Shown here: piece by piece, positions 1-12,100 of the stretch | Numbering within the stretch: position 1 is the stretch's first letter | Layout: each line of letters starts with the position of its first letter | Assembly: GCA_002794775.1 (NCBI GenBank) | Contig: NBAY01000070.1 | Location: forward strand, 62,001-126,000 | Direction: 5' to 3' | Origin: Porodaedalea pini | Lineage: Eukaryota; Basidiomycota; Agaricomycetes; Hymenochaetales; Hymenochaetaceae | DNA: 64,000 nt | Translations under genes and position numbers: made by a program | Notes under the pieces: generated by a model | Seen by the model: only the letters and a program-made list of their open reading frames with translations | The model's database searches: none | What the model was told of the DNA's origin: nothing

Positions 1-2383
1 GTCCTCAGAGCTTTCGTTCACTGACAGTGATCACATCCTCGAACCTATGCTTGAATGTCAGAGAACATTGATGCCCACCAGAAGTCCCGCCTGGCCAGTT
101 CTACCATTTTTGATGCTCCTGGATGTCCAGCCAGTACCAAGTTGTGGCACTCCCACAATACGGCCTCCTTTATTGTCAACAGCACGTACACCTTGCCCTT
201 CATCCACCACAACCTGTTGACTTCTGTCATACCTGTCGGCCTCTCCGACTCATCCTGTGCCCTCTACGCTTCACCCACTTGTTCCACCACCTCATTACGC
301 GATGTCCATACCACCCCATGGTTCAGCCACTTCTCCTTGATGAACACGATGCTGTCGTTGTCATCCTTGCCCTCATTGTAGCCCACCTTGCACAACAGCA
401 GGTCCACCTTGCCCATCGTCTTTCCTGACTTGTGTTTGAGGTGGAAGTCAAATTCCTCGAGCTCTGTTTGCCAGCGAGCTTGACAATAACTCAGTTTCTG
501 TGCTGATTTGAAGTAGGTGAGGTTGGCGTGGTTGGACCAGATTTCGATTTTATGACGAGCACTGAGGAGGTATTGTTGCCATTCCTTGAGCACCGAAATG
601 ATTGTGAGCATCTCCTTGTCATAGATCTTGTAGTTTCATTCAGTGGGCAGTAGCACTTCTGACCGGTAGGCGATCACCCTCCACTTGTCTTCCTGCTTCT
701 GCAACAACACACCTCCAAGTGCAAAGTTTGATGAGTCCGCCTCTACATGGAAAGGGCCCTTGTCATTGGTGATTGCCAGGACTGGAGGTGAGCTGAGATG
801 ACACTTCAGCTCCTTGAACACTTCCTGCTGTTTGGTCTCCCATACCCAGCCCTTCTTTCTCATTAGCGACATTAGTGGTTGGACCACCTTGCTGTAGTCC
901 TTGATAAACCGCCTTAGCCAGTTCCCCATGCCGAGGAACTTTTGCAGTTCCTTCAGGTTGCATGGAGTGGGCCAGCTAGTGATCACTTCCGTCTTTGCTG
1001 GGTCAGCCTTAAGTTCACCATTGCTGATGATGTGGCCAAGATACTTAATGACCTTGACATCAAACTCACATTTCTCTGGTTTCAGATATAGGCCATTTTC
1101 TCTAAGGATCTGTAGTATGCATCTTGACATCTCGATGTGCTCCTCAATGGTTTCTGAGAGGATCAGGATGTCGTCGAGGTAAACAATGATCAGGTTTGCA
1201 TAGATCAGGTCCTTGAAGATGTGGTTGACGAATGCCTGGAACATTGTTGGTGCATTGCAAAGACCAAAGAACATGACCGTTGGTTTGAAGAGGCCCATGT
1301 TCATGTGGAAAGCAGCCTTCCACTCATCGCCCTCACGGATCCAGATATTGTAGTACCCCCAGCGAAGGTCAAGCTTAGTGATGAACTTTGCTTTCTTGAC
1401 CTTGTCGACAAGTTCATCAATGAGGGGGAGAGGGTACTTGTTCTTAATTGTACCCTCATTGAGCTTCTGGTAATCCTGGATCGGGTGCAGGGACTTGTCG
1501 GCCTTCTTGATGAAGAAGAAAGGTGATGCCATTGGTGAGATTGACTTTCATATGTGACCTGACTTCAAATTCTCCTCAAGGAACTCCTTCAGCGACTGCT
1601 GTTCCGTCAGTGTCAGTGGATAGATCTTGCAGTCACTAGGTTTGAAGTCGGGTTTCAGGTTGATGATGTGGTCCCAGGGGCGATGTTCCAGTAGCTTCTT
1701 GAGTCCCTTCTCTGAGAAGACATTGGCATAGTCATTGAGATATGTAGGCCAGGACACCTTGTCCATTCATACCTCTTGTACTCTCCTCATCTCTTCCACC
1801 TCACTCTCCTTTATCACGCATTTGGTCGGGCAGCAGGTGAATTCAATTGAACCCAACTTCCAGTCGACTTCCAGGTTGTGTCATCGTAACCAATCATAAC
1901 TGAGGAAGATGTTTGACGATGCGAGTGACATCACTGCAAGCACAATCCTTTCTTTATGGTGTCTGATGATTAGTTCAATGTCAATGTATTCTTTGATCAA
2001 GCTGGCTTCGTTGTGCATGCTGTTGGCATTGAGTACTGCGAGGGGACAGATGTAGCATTTTGTTTCCAAGCTGTACTGTTCGACAAACCCTACATCGACA
2101 CACAATCCTGTGCACCCTGAATCCATGAGGGCATGCGCATCCACATCTCTCACTTCACCCGCTACTCCATGATTGATGGTCAGGAGAAGGTTCAGCTGGC
2201 ATTCACCAGTTCCTCTCATGAACAGTTGCTCATGTTCTTTGTCTTCTTTCACATTGGTGAGGGCTTCATAATTGGAAAAGTCATTGACATCGTTTGCATC
2301 TAGGTATTGTACAGACGGTTGACTATATTTTATCGAGTCCAGTTTTGAAGTCCCTTGTTCTTCTCGGTCAGTCACCCCGATGG
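1..2383 (-). pseudogene. pol remnant of element C (integrase N-terminus, RNase H, RT, protease)
   Basis: The minus strand encodes a broken copy of the pol polyprotein of element A. Read 5' to 3' on the minus strand, it contains a retropepsin motif (MDSGCTG, near 2125), the RT core with the YLDDIL active site (near 1170), RNase H and its connection region, and the start of the integrase zinc-binding region, after which it leaves the window at base 1. Stops split the frame near 45, 264, 636, 1548 and 1881. Several lie where copy A has CGA or CGG (for example 636 and 1548), so they fit C-to-T decay. It is a fossil. Its catalytic motifs are recognisable, but no full enzyme can be made from it. 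Confidence 0.85.
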
Positions 2384-2856
2384 CTATGCCTGACCACTCG
2401 CAAAATCCTGCGAGTCAACGACCTCTTCATCATCATCTTCCTCCTCCACATAGTCCTCCACCGTCAACCTTTGAGTGTCTATGACTTCCTTGAATGCCGA
2501 TTCCTTCATTGTGCCCAGCTCATTGGCAAGGAGGCAACACTCACCTGGCACCATCATCTGCAGCATGCACTGCATGATTGTCTTCCCTTGTGGGCACTTG
2601 TCCTTGAAGTGGCCTAGCTGGCCACAGATCCAGCATGCTCATCGACGTTGTGCCTCATTCATCGAGACGTCCATCAGTTGGCCAGTGCCCCCAAAAGTGA
2701 CACCTGTTGCATTGTGTTTATTGACATGGGGGGCCATGATTGGATGGCAAGGAGGCAGTGCCTGCTGCTGTTGTTGGTGCGGTGGAAGCAGAAATGTGTG
2801 ACCTCATTGGATCGTCTGGATCTGCTGTTCACCCTGGTTGATCTCAATCGCCTTCT
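2384..2856 (-). pseudogene. gag 3' fragment of element C, truncated by insertion of element B
   Basis: This encodes the C-terminal end of Gag, including remnants of the zinc knuckle and the acidic tail that precedes the gag-pol junction. The gag stop is TAG at 2384, as in copy A. The position matching the slippery heptamer of A reads GGATTTT on the sense strand instead of GGGTTTT, so the shift signal is damaged. The fragment ends at 2856, where the 3' LTR of element B begins. Bases 2852-2856 (CTTCT) are the left copy of the target-site duplication. The rest of this gag gene is at 15440-16400. Confidence 0.8.
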
Positions 2857-3289
2857 TGTTAGGCAGGAGTCTGGGAGACAACTCGGACTGGGCAGGTCTT
2901 GGCTGACTGTCGTCTGGGACATGCTATACTCGAGTGGGGACTCGGGACACGCTTTACTCAGGCTAGGTCGTCGCGGAGGTAAGAGGATTAATACAAGTCT
3001 AAACTAATACAAGGGGGGCAAGTCTCACCTAGGTCGTCGTGGAGGTAAGAGGAAAAGCAGAACAAGGAGCTCATGCGATTCCTGAGACCTTATATAGTGA
3101 CGACCATGAGACTATATTACCTAATGTTACATAAACAAACAGAATGGAACGAATGAAAGTAGTGTGAAAGGAGTGTGGAAAGTGGTTGAAAAGACAATTA
3201 AATATAATGAAAAGGAGTGATTAAAAGAAAAGAAATGGTAAAAGGGAAAATAAAGGAAAAGGGAAGAGGGAAAAGTTCGAGTCCTAACA
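2857..3289 (-). repeat. 3' LTR of element B
   Basis: This 433-bp LTR begins TGTTAGGC and ends CCTAACA on the plus strand, and pairs with 15007-15439. The plus-strand text includes the CTTATATA block (TATA box on the minus strand) and the AAAAGCAGAAC block that marks the predicted RNA start in the 5' copy. Immediately above it at 3290-3306 is a pyrimidine-rich run on the plus strand, which is the polypurine tract on the coding strand. Confidence 0.92.
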
Positions 3290-3394
3290 TTACCCCCCCT
3301 TCAAGGTTGGGCGTCCCGACCAACCAAGATTGAGGTCGTTTGGTTTGGTGTTGACGAAGCACGGGCGAAGTCGTTGGTGGGGAATGTTGAGTTT

Positions 3395-6300
3395 TCAAGG
3401 GGCGCCGGGATGTTTTCGATAGAATTCAGCAATCGCCTCCTTTGCATTCTCGCCAAAGTCCATCTCGGGCTGCCAAGTCGGTTCATTGTAGCCAACCCAC
3501 TTGATGAGGTACTGTAACTTTCCTTGGTGCAGACGCGAGTCTAGAACTTCTTCGATCTCGTACTCCTCCTCGTTGTCGATGATGTCAGGCAGCGGTGGTG
3601 TTGGTTGTTTCTGGCTCTCGAAGGATGGTTCAACGGCGGGCTTTAGCAGGGCCTTGTTGAAGACTGGGTGGACCTTCTTCCATCGCTTGGGGAGCCTGAG
3701 TTTGTATGCGCTAGCTCCCACCTTGTCGACAATCTCGAAGGGACCATACCATTTGTCAGCTAATTTCTTCGTCGGTGAATCTGTGCTGATGTTTCACCCA
3801 TCAAGGAAAACCTTGTCTCCAGCCTTGTACTCCACCAAAGTCCCTGCTGTCCGGTCATGGTAGTGCTTCATGTCATCTGCCGCCTTGACCAAGTTGTCCT
3901 TCGCAATGCAATGAGTCTCCTTGATGTGCTTCGCGAATTCTTCTGCTGACATGTTGGCAGATGAGGTTCGTGTTGTGTCAAAGCTCAAGGGGTGACGTCC
4001 TGTGTTTGCATAGAAGGGGGACATTTTTGTCGCTGAGTGTTCACAGTTGTTGTATGCGAACTCCGCGAGGGGGAGCCAGTCCTTCCAGTCCGATTGACGA
4101 TGGTTAACGAAGAGTCGAAGGTACTGTTTGAGCTCCTGGTTAATGCGTTCTGTTTGACCATCTGTTTGTGGGTGGTACGCCGTCGATGGGTTGCCTTCAA
4201 TGTGTAGGAGTTTGTACAGTTCCTTCATCATCGACGTGTCAAATTGCATGCCTCGGTCATGGATGATCTTTTTTGGCAAGCCATGGAGGCAGAAGACGTG
4301 GTCGCAGTACAGCTGAGCCATGCCTTCTGCTGACAACTTTGTCATCGTCGGGATCATGTGCATCTGTTTTCGAGAACCTATCAATGAAGACGCAGATTGC
4401 ATTGTGCCCCTTGGAGTCCAGGAGCTCTCCGATGAGGTTGACCGTGACAATTTCCCAGGGGGCTTTGGGGACCGTATTCGGATGGAGTGGTCTTGATCTC
4501 GACACTCTCAGAGCCTTTGTTCGCTGACAGCAATCACATCCTCAGACGTAAGCTTGGGTGTCAGAGAACATTGACGCCCACCAGAAGTCTTGACGGACAA
4601 GTTCCACCGTCTTTGACACTCCTGGATGCCCAGCCAGTACTGAGTCGTGACACTCCCACAACACCGACTCCTTTATCATTGATGGGATGTATACCTTGCC
4701 CTTCATCCGCCACAAACCGTCGACTTCCGTCATTCCTGTCAGCCTCTCCGACTCATTCTGCGCCCTCTGCGCTTCACCTACTCGTTCCAACACCTCGTCA
4801 CGTGACATCCTCACCATTCCACAATTCAGCCACTTCTCCTTGATGAACACGACACCATCGTTATCATCCTTCCCCTTGTCATAACCGGTCTTACGCAACA
4901 GTAAGTCCGCCTTGCCCATTGTCTTTCCCGACTTGTGCTCAAGGTGGAAGTCAAATTCCTCGAGTTCTGTCCACCAGCGAGCTTGTCGATAGCTCAGCTT
5001 TTGCGCCAACCTGAAGTAGGTGAGGTAGGCGTGATCAGACCAGATCTCGATAGGGTGACGGGCGCCAAGAAGGTACTGTCTCCACTCTTTGAGTGCCAAA
5101 ATGATCGCAAGCATCTCCTTGTCGTAGATCTCGTAGTTTTGTTCTGCTGGAAGGAGTGCTTCTGACCTGTAGGCGACTACTCTCCACTTGCCTTCCTGCT
5201 TCTGCAACAACATGCCCCCAAGCGCGAAGTTTGATGAGTCCGCCTCGACGCGGAAAGGGCCCTCATCGTTCGCAATGGCCAGGACTGGAGGTGAGCAGAG
5301 ACATCGTCTCAGCTCCTCAAACACTTCCTGCTGTTCAGTCTCCCATACCCAGTCCTTCTTGCTAGTCAGCGATGTCAATGGATGGACTACCTTGCTGTAA
5401 TCCTTGATGAACCATCGTAGCCAGTTGCCCATGCCGAGGAACTGTTGCAGCTGTTTGACATTTCGTGGGACGGGCCAGTCTGCGATCACTTCCGTCTTTG
5501 CCAGGTCCGCTCTGATCTCACCATTGCCGACGATGTGGCCAAGGTACTTTACGACTTTGGCATCAAACTCGCACTTTTCAGGCTTTAGGTACAGACCGTT
5601 CTCTCACAGGATTTGAAGGACGCGCCTCGACGTCTCGATATGCTCCTCGAGAGTCTGCGAGAGAATCAGTATATCGTCGAGGTAGACAGTGATCAAGTTG
5701 TCATAGATCAATCCCTTGAAGATGTGGTTGACAAAAGCCTGGAACATCGCCAGTGCATTACAAAGACCGAAGAACATGACTGTTGGTTCGAAGAGACCCA
5801 TGTTTGTGCAGAACGCTGCCTTCCATTCATCACCTTCTCAGATCCGGATGTTGTAGTATCCCCAGCAAAGGTCAAGCTTGGTGATGAACTTCGCCTTCTT
5901 GACCTTGTCGACCAGTTCATCGATGAGGGGGAGGGGATATTTGTTCTTGATCGTGCCTTTGTTGAGTTTACGGTAGTCCTGGATCGGGCGTAGTGATTTG
6001 TCGGCCTTCTTGATAAAAAAGAAGGGCGACGCCATTGGTGAGATTGACTTTTGTATGCGACCTGACTTCAAGTTTTCCTCAAGGAAATCCTTCAGCGACT
6101 CCTGTTCCGTTGGTGTCAATGGATAGATTTTACAGTCGCTAGGCCTGAAGTTGGGTTTCAAGTCAATGACGTGATCCCAGGGGCAATGTTCCGGTAGCTT
6201 CTCGAAGCCTTTCTCGCTAAAGACGTCGGCAAAGTCATTGAGATATGCGGGCCAGGACGCCTTGTCCATTCGCACCTCTCTCATCCTCCTCGTCTCCTCC

Positions 6301-6900
6301 TTCTCGATCATGCACTCCTCTGGACAACAGGTGAATTCCATCAGACCCGTCTTCCAGTCGACCTTCGGGTTGTGGCGTTGAAGCCAGTCGTAGCCCAGGA
6401 AGATGTTCAACAATGCCAGGGATGTCACCACAAGGATGATCCTTTCCTTGTGATGTCCAATCAGCAGCTCGACGTTGACGTATCTCTCAATCAAACAGGC
6501 CTCATTGTGCGTGCCATCTGCATTGAGCACCGCAAGGGGCCTGATGTATCGCTTGGTTTCCAACCCATAGCGTTCGACAAACCTCACGTCAATGCATGAT
6601 CCCGTACACCCCGAATCCACGAGGGCATGTGCATCCACCTCTCTCGCTTCACTTCCCACATTGTATCTGACGTTCAGGAGGAGGTCCAGCTGGCGTCTGC
6701 CAGTTCCCCTCACAAACAGCTGTTCATACTTGTCTTCTTCGTTCACATCGGTAGGGACTTCGTAGTCAGAAAAACCATCGACATTGTTTGCATATACATA
6801 CTGTACAGATGGTTGGTTATATTTTATCAAGTCTGAATACAAATCCCCTTGTTCTTCTCGGTCAGTCGCCCCGATGGCTACGCCTGACCACTTGAAAAAC
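3395..6900 (-). pseudogene. pol pseudogene of element B
   Basis: This is the Pol polyprotein of a chromovirus in several pieces. In order on the minus strand it has a retropepsin motif (VDSGCTG, near 6620), the RT palm with YLDDIL (near 5670), RNase H (VEADSSNFALGG, near 5250), the integrase zinc and DDE regions (about 3800-4680) and a C-terminal chromodomain (about 3420-3580). Compared with copy A, an extra T at about 4367 in the integrase core shifts the frame, and stops interrupt at several points, including 5604 and 5838. Most substitutions are CG to TG or CA. No functional product is expected. Confidence 0.88.
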
Positions 6901-6923
6901 TCTGCAAGTCAATGACCTCTTCA

Positions 6924-8230
6924 TCATCTCTTTCTTCCTCCACATAGTCCTCCACCGTTGTCTTTTTGAGTGTCTACGACTTCCTCAAAGGCCGACTCCT
7001 TCATCGCACTGAGCTCGTTGGCGATGAGACGATGTTTGCCTGGCGCCATCATCTGTAACATGTGTTGCACAATCGTCTTTCCTTGTGGGCACACGTCCTT
7101 GAAGTGACCGAGCTTGCCACAGATCCAGCACGCCCGTCGCCATTGTGCCTCATTCATCGAGACATCCATTGGTTGGCCAGCCCCTCCGAAGGTGATGCCA
7201 GTCGCATCACGTTTGTCGACGTGGGGGTTCGCGATCGGACGGCGAGCTGGGGGTGTCTGTTGCTGCTGCTGCTGGCATGGTGGAAGTGGGAATGCGCGAC
7301 CTTGCTGGATTGCACGGATCTGCTGTTCACCCCTATTGATCTCGATGGCCTTCTTCTTCCAGGTGTCATACGTTGTTGGAACCGGCGTTGACCTCAGTAC
7401 TCCGTGGACCACCTCAATGTTCATCGCACGCTTCAGGCAGTCACAGATAATGCTGTCGTCTGTTAGTCCTGCTCTTGTGATGACGATGTCCAGCTTCTGG
7501 AAGAACTCGTTGGCTGTGAGGTCCTTCTGGACCTTGGTTTGGAATTCTGCCAGCGCCTTTTCCTTCCAGTTCGGGTCGTCGAATGAGGCATCTAGGTGTT
7601 CTTGGAACCTTGTCCAGCTGTTGGTGAAGGTTACGATGCCTGCTGTTGTTGACTCCTCCACGTAGTTTTGTGCCCATGTCGCCGCATTGCCACCCTTTAG
7701 GTAGGAGAGAGCCATGTAGATTTTACTTTCTGATGTGGGGTATCGATTCGGGTTCGCGGAGATGAAAAGGAGGACCTTGCGTTTGAAGTCTAGATAGTCA
7801 TCGCCACCAGTGAATTTACGTGGCCGGGCAACGTTGATGTTAGGGGTCAGGGGGTTAGCTGCAGTGGCTGGTGCCGCGACATTGTTCACCTGATGGGCAA
7901 AGGCGCCTGCGATGATCGCAGCGATCTGTTCCATCTGCTGCTGGGTGAAGCCTCCTGTCGACATTCCTGGTTTGGGCGTCAGCATTGAGGGTTCAGGGGG
8001 GGTTGGGGGTGACAGGTCCCTATCGGTCTCACGGTAAGGCCCTGGAGTCGGTGGTAGGTTGACGGTAGACGTTGATGGTGCAGGTGACGATGGAGTGGCT
8101 GGGGGCCACCTGGCTCTTCTTCCTCGATTGTCTGATGAATACCAGCTGTGCTGGACTTCACTCCACCAGATATCGTGTACAACACTGCTGTTGTTGGTCG
8201 CGACGTAGCCTGGTCAGTCTGGATTCCAAC
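6924..8230 (-). pseudogene. gag pseudogene of element B
   Basis: The minus strand encodes a Gag homologous to that of A, with a methionine at 7985 and an open, conserved extension further upstream. It contains the capsid-like region, the proline-rich linker and a CCHC zinc knuckle (CWICGKLGHFKDVC, CX2CX4HX4C, near 7110). A small indel near 6965 shifts the frame before the acidic tail, so the C-terminus differs from that of A. The sequence corresponding to the slippery heptamer has also changed and now reads AGTTTTT. It would have packaged the element RNA. I judge it inactive. Confidence 0.85.
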
Positions 8231-8707
8231 GCGCCGATGTGGGAAGGGCCCGTCACTGTTTGTCGGTGAGATCTATCTTGATGACGGTGGAGGAACAGGG
8301 ATGGGTTGCGTGTTTGATCTGGGGTTACGCCAACGTTGGATGGGTTCGTCAGCGAAGTTAATTATGAGACGGAAGGAGGCGGCAGTGATAACAATCGACA
8401 ACGACGTCAATGACTGTACACATAATGTCACCCACGTCCAGGTTAGATGCGATCTCCACCAAAGGCTGATGTGGAGAGCCAGGGTGGGAGAGGGTTTCCC
8501 GATCGGGGTGTCAACTCCTCCAAGGTCAAGTTGGTGTCCAAATGCGGTAAGGGTCGGGAAAAGTTTATGTAATACACGAACATCCGAAAACGTCCAGGCA
8601 GGGTTGAGGGTTGTCGTTTAGGGGGTTTGCATGTCAAGTCCATTGAGGGGAGCACTCCTCTAGACTGAGTGAAGGTGAGTCGACAGCAACAACGTATGCT
8701 GGGGATG

Positions 8708-9134
8708 TGTTAGGCGGGAGTCCGGGAGACAACTCGGACTGGGCAGGCCTTGGCTGACTGTCGTTTGGGACGTGTTGTACTCGAGCGGGGGCTCGGGACA
8801 CGTTATACTCAGACTAGGTCGTCGCGGAGGTAAGAGGATTAATACAAGTCTAAACTAATACAAGGGGGACGAGTCTTACCTAGGTCGTCGCGGAGGTAAG
8901 AGGAAAAGCAGAACAAGGAGTTCATGCGATTCCTGAGACCTTATATAGCGACGACCGTGAGACTATATTATCTAATATTACATAAAGGGTCAGAATGGAA
9001 CGAATGAAGGTCGCGTGAATGAAGTGTGGGAAATGATTGGACAGATGATTAAATATAATGAAAAGGAGCGATTAAAATAAAAGGAAATGGTAAAAGGGAA
9101 AAATAAAGAAAGGGTGAAAGTTCGAGTCCTGACA
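8708..9134 (-). repeat. 3' LTR of element A
   Basis: This 427-bp LTR starts TGTTAGGCGGGAG and ends TCCTGACA on the plus strand. It is essentially identical to 14551-14977; the one difference I saw is T versus C at about 8751. It abuts the pol stop codon at 9135, so the polypurine tract overlaps the last codons of pol. It would supply the 3' end and polyadenylation signals, but I could not place the poly(A) site. Confidence 0.95.
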
Positions 9135-9150
9135 TTACCCCCTCCTCAAG
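9135..9150 (-). other. Polypurine tract of element A
   Basis: On the coding (minus) strand the bases next to the 3' LTR read GAGGAGGGGGTAA. A purine run directly before the 3' LTR is the usual primer for plus-strand DNA synthesis in LTR elements. It overlaps the end of pol, whose TAA stop is the last triplet before the LTR. Element B has an equivalent run at 3290-3306. Confidence 0.8.
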
Positions 9151-12100
9151 GTTGGGCGTCCCGACCAACCAAGATCGCGGTCGTCTGGCTCGGTGTCGAT
9201 GAAGAGTGGACGGAGTCGTGAGCGAGGGATATCGAGTTTGCGAGGAGCACCGGGGTGTTTGAGGTAGAATTCAGCAATCGCCTCCTTTGCGTTTTTGCCG
9301 AAGTCCGTCTCTGGTTGCCAGGTTGGTTCGTTGTACCCGACCCACTTGACGAGGTACTGTAGTTTACCTCGGTGCAGACGTGAGTCAATGACCTCTTCAA
9401 CCTCGTATTCCTCTTCGTTGTCGACGATTTCCGGTGGCGGCGGTGGCGGTAGCTTCTGGCTCTCAAAGGACGGTTCAACGGCGGGTTTCAGTAGGGCCTC
9501 ATTGAAGACAGGGTGGACCTTTTTCCATCGTTTGGGGAGCTTGAGCTTGTAGGCGCTCGCTCCTACCTTGTCGACAATGTCGAAGGGACCGTACCATTTG
9601 TCGGCAAGCTTCTTCGTGGGCGAATCCGTGCTGATATTTCGTCCGTCGAGGAAGACCTTATCGCCAGCCTTGTACTCCACCGATGCTCCTGCCGTCCGAT
9701 CATGGTAGCGTTTCATGTCTTCTGCTGCCTTGACCAGATTGTCCTTTGCCGTGCGATGGGTCTCCTTGATGTGCTTCGCGAATTCTTCTGCCGACATGTT
9801 GGCAGAGGAAGTTCGTACAGTGTCGAAGCTCCTGGGGTGACGTCCAGTATTCGCGTAGAAGGGTGACATCTTTGTCGCCGAATGTTCGCGGTTGTTGTAC
9901 GCGAACTCTGCGAGAGGGAGCCAGTCCTTCCAGTCCGATTGCCGATGGTCAACGAAGAGTCGGAGGTATTGTTCGAGCTCTTGGTTGACGCGTTCCGTCT
10001 GACCATCCGTTTGCGGGTGGTATGCCGTTGACGGGTTGCCCTCGATGTGTAGGAGTTTGTACAGCTCCTTCATCATCAATGCGTCGAACTGCGTGCCACG
10101 GTCATGGATGATCTTCTTCGGCAAGCCATGGAGGCGGAAGACATGATCGCGGTACAGCTGGGCCATGCCTTCTGCTGACAGTCTTGTCGTCGTCGGAATC
10201 GCGTGCATCTGCTTCGAGAACCTATCCACGAAGACGCAGATCGCGTTGTGTCCCTTGGAGTCCGGGAGCTCTCCGATTAGGTCGACCGTGACGATCTCCC
10301 AGGGACCTTCAGGGATTGCGTTAGGATGAAGTGGCCTCGACCTCGATGCCCTCAGAGCCTTCGTCCGTTGGCAACGGTCGCATCCTCGGACGTATGCTCG
10401 GACATCGGAGAACATCGACGCCCACCAGAAGTCTCGACGTACCAGTTCGACCGTCTTTGACGATCCGGGATGTCCTGCCAGGGTCGAGTCGTGGCACTCC
10501 CGCAACACCGCTTCCTTCATCGTCGACGGCACGTACACCTTGCCTTTCATCCGCCACAACCCGTCGACCTCTACCATATTCGTCGGCCTTTCCGACTCGT
10601 CCTGCGCCCTCTGCGCGTCACCCACTCGTTCCAACACTTCCTCTCGTGACGTTCTGACCACTCCACGATTTAGCCACTTGTCCTTGATGAACACGACGTC
10701 GTCGTTGTCATCCTTTCCCTCATCATAGCCTGCTTTGCGCGACAGTAAGTCCGCCTTGCCCATCGTCTTCCCCGACTTGTGTTCGAGGTGGAAGTCAAAC
10801 TCCTCGAGTTCGGTTCGCCAGCGGGCTTGACGGTAGCTCAGCTTCTGCGCCGACCTGAAGTAGGTGAGGTTAGCGTGGTCGGACCAGATTTTGATCTTGT
10901 GGCGAGCGCCGAGGAGGTATTGTCGCCATTCCTTGAGCGCCGAAACGATCGCGAGCATCTCCTTGTCGTAGATCTCGTAGTTTCGTTCAGCGGGCAGGAG
11001 TGCTTCTGACCTATAGGCAATCACCCTCCACTTCCCTTCCTGCTTCTGTAACAACACACCGCCGAGCGCAAAGTTTGACGAGTCCGCTTCTACGCGGAAA
11101 GGGCCCTCGTCGTTGGCGATGGCTAGGACTGGAGGTGAGCAGAGACGTCGTCTCAGCTCCTCGAACGCCTCCTGCTGTTCGGTCTCCCATACCCAGTCCT
11201 TCTTGCCCGTTAACGACGTCAGCGGATGGACCACCTTGCTGTAGTCCTTGATGAACCGTCGCAGCCAGTTACCCATGCCGAGGAACTGTTGTAGCTGCTT
11301 CAGGTTTCGTGGGACCGGCCAGTTCGCAATTGCCTCCGTCTTTGCTGGGTCAGCCTTGATCTCGCCATTACCGATGATGTGGCCGAGGTATTTGACGACC
11401 TTAGCGTCAAACTCGCACTTCTCCGGCTTCAGGTACAGGCCATTCTCTCGAAGGATCTGAAGGACGCGCCTCGACGTGTCTATATGTTCCTCAATGGTTT
11501 CCGAGAGAATCAATATGTCGTCGAGGTATACGATGATCAGGTTAGCGTAAATCAGTTCCTTGAAGATGTGATTGACAAAAGCCTGGAACGTCGCTGGGGC
11601 GTTGCAGAGACCAAAGAACATAACCGTCGGTTCGAAGAGGCCCATGTTCGTGCGAAACGCTGCCTTCCATTCGTCACCTTCGCGGATCCGGACGTTGTAG
11701 TATCCCCAACGAAGGTCAAGCTTAGTGATGTACTTCGCCTTCTTGACCTTGTCAACAAGTTCGTCAATGAGAGGGAGGGGATACTTATTCTTGATCGTGC
11801 CGTCATTGAGTTTACGGTAGTCCTGGATCGGGCGTAGCGACTTGTCGGCCTTCTTGATGAAGAAGAAGGGCGACGCCATTGGCGATATCGACCGTCGAAT
11901 GCGACCCGACTTCAGATTTTCGTCGAGGAAGTCCTTGAGTGACTGTTGCTCAGTCGGCGTGAGCGGATAGATCTTACAGTCGCTTGGTTTGAAGTCGGGC
12001 TTCAAGTCGATGACATGGTCCCAGGGTCGGTGTTCCGGCAGTTTCTCGAATCCCTTCTCCGAGAAGACGTCGGCGTAATCGTCGAGGTATGCGGGCCAGG

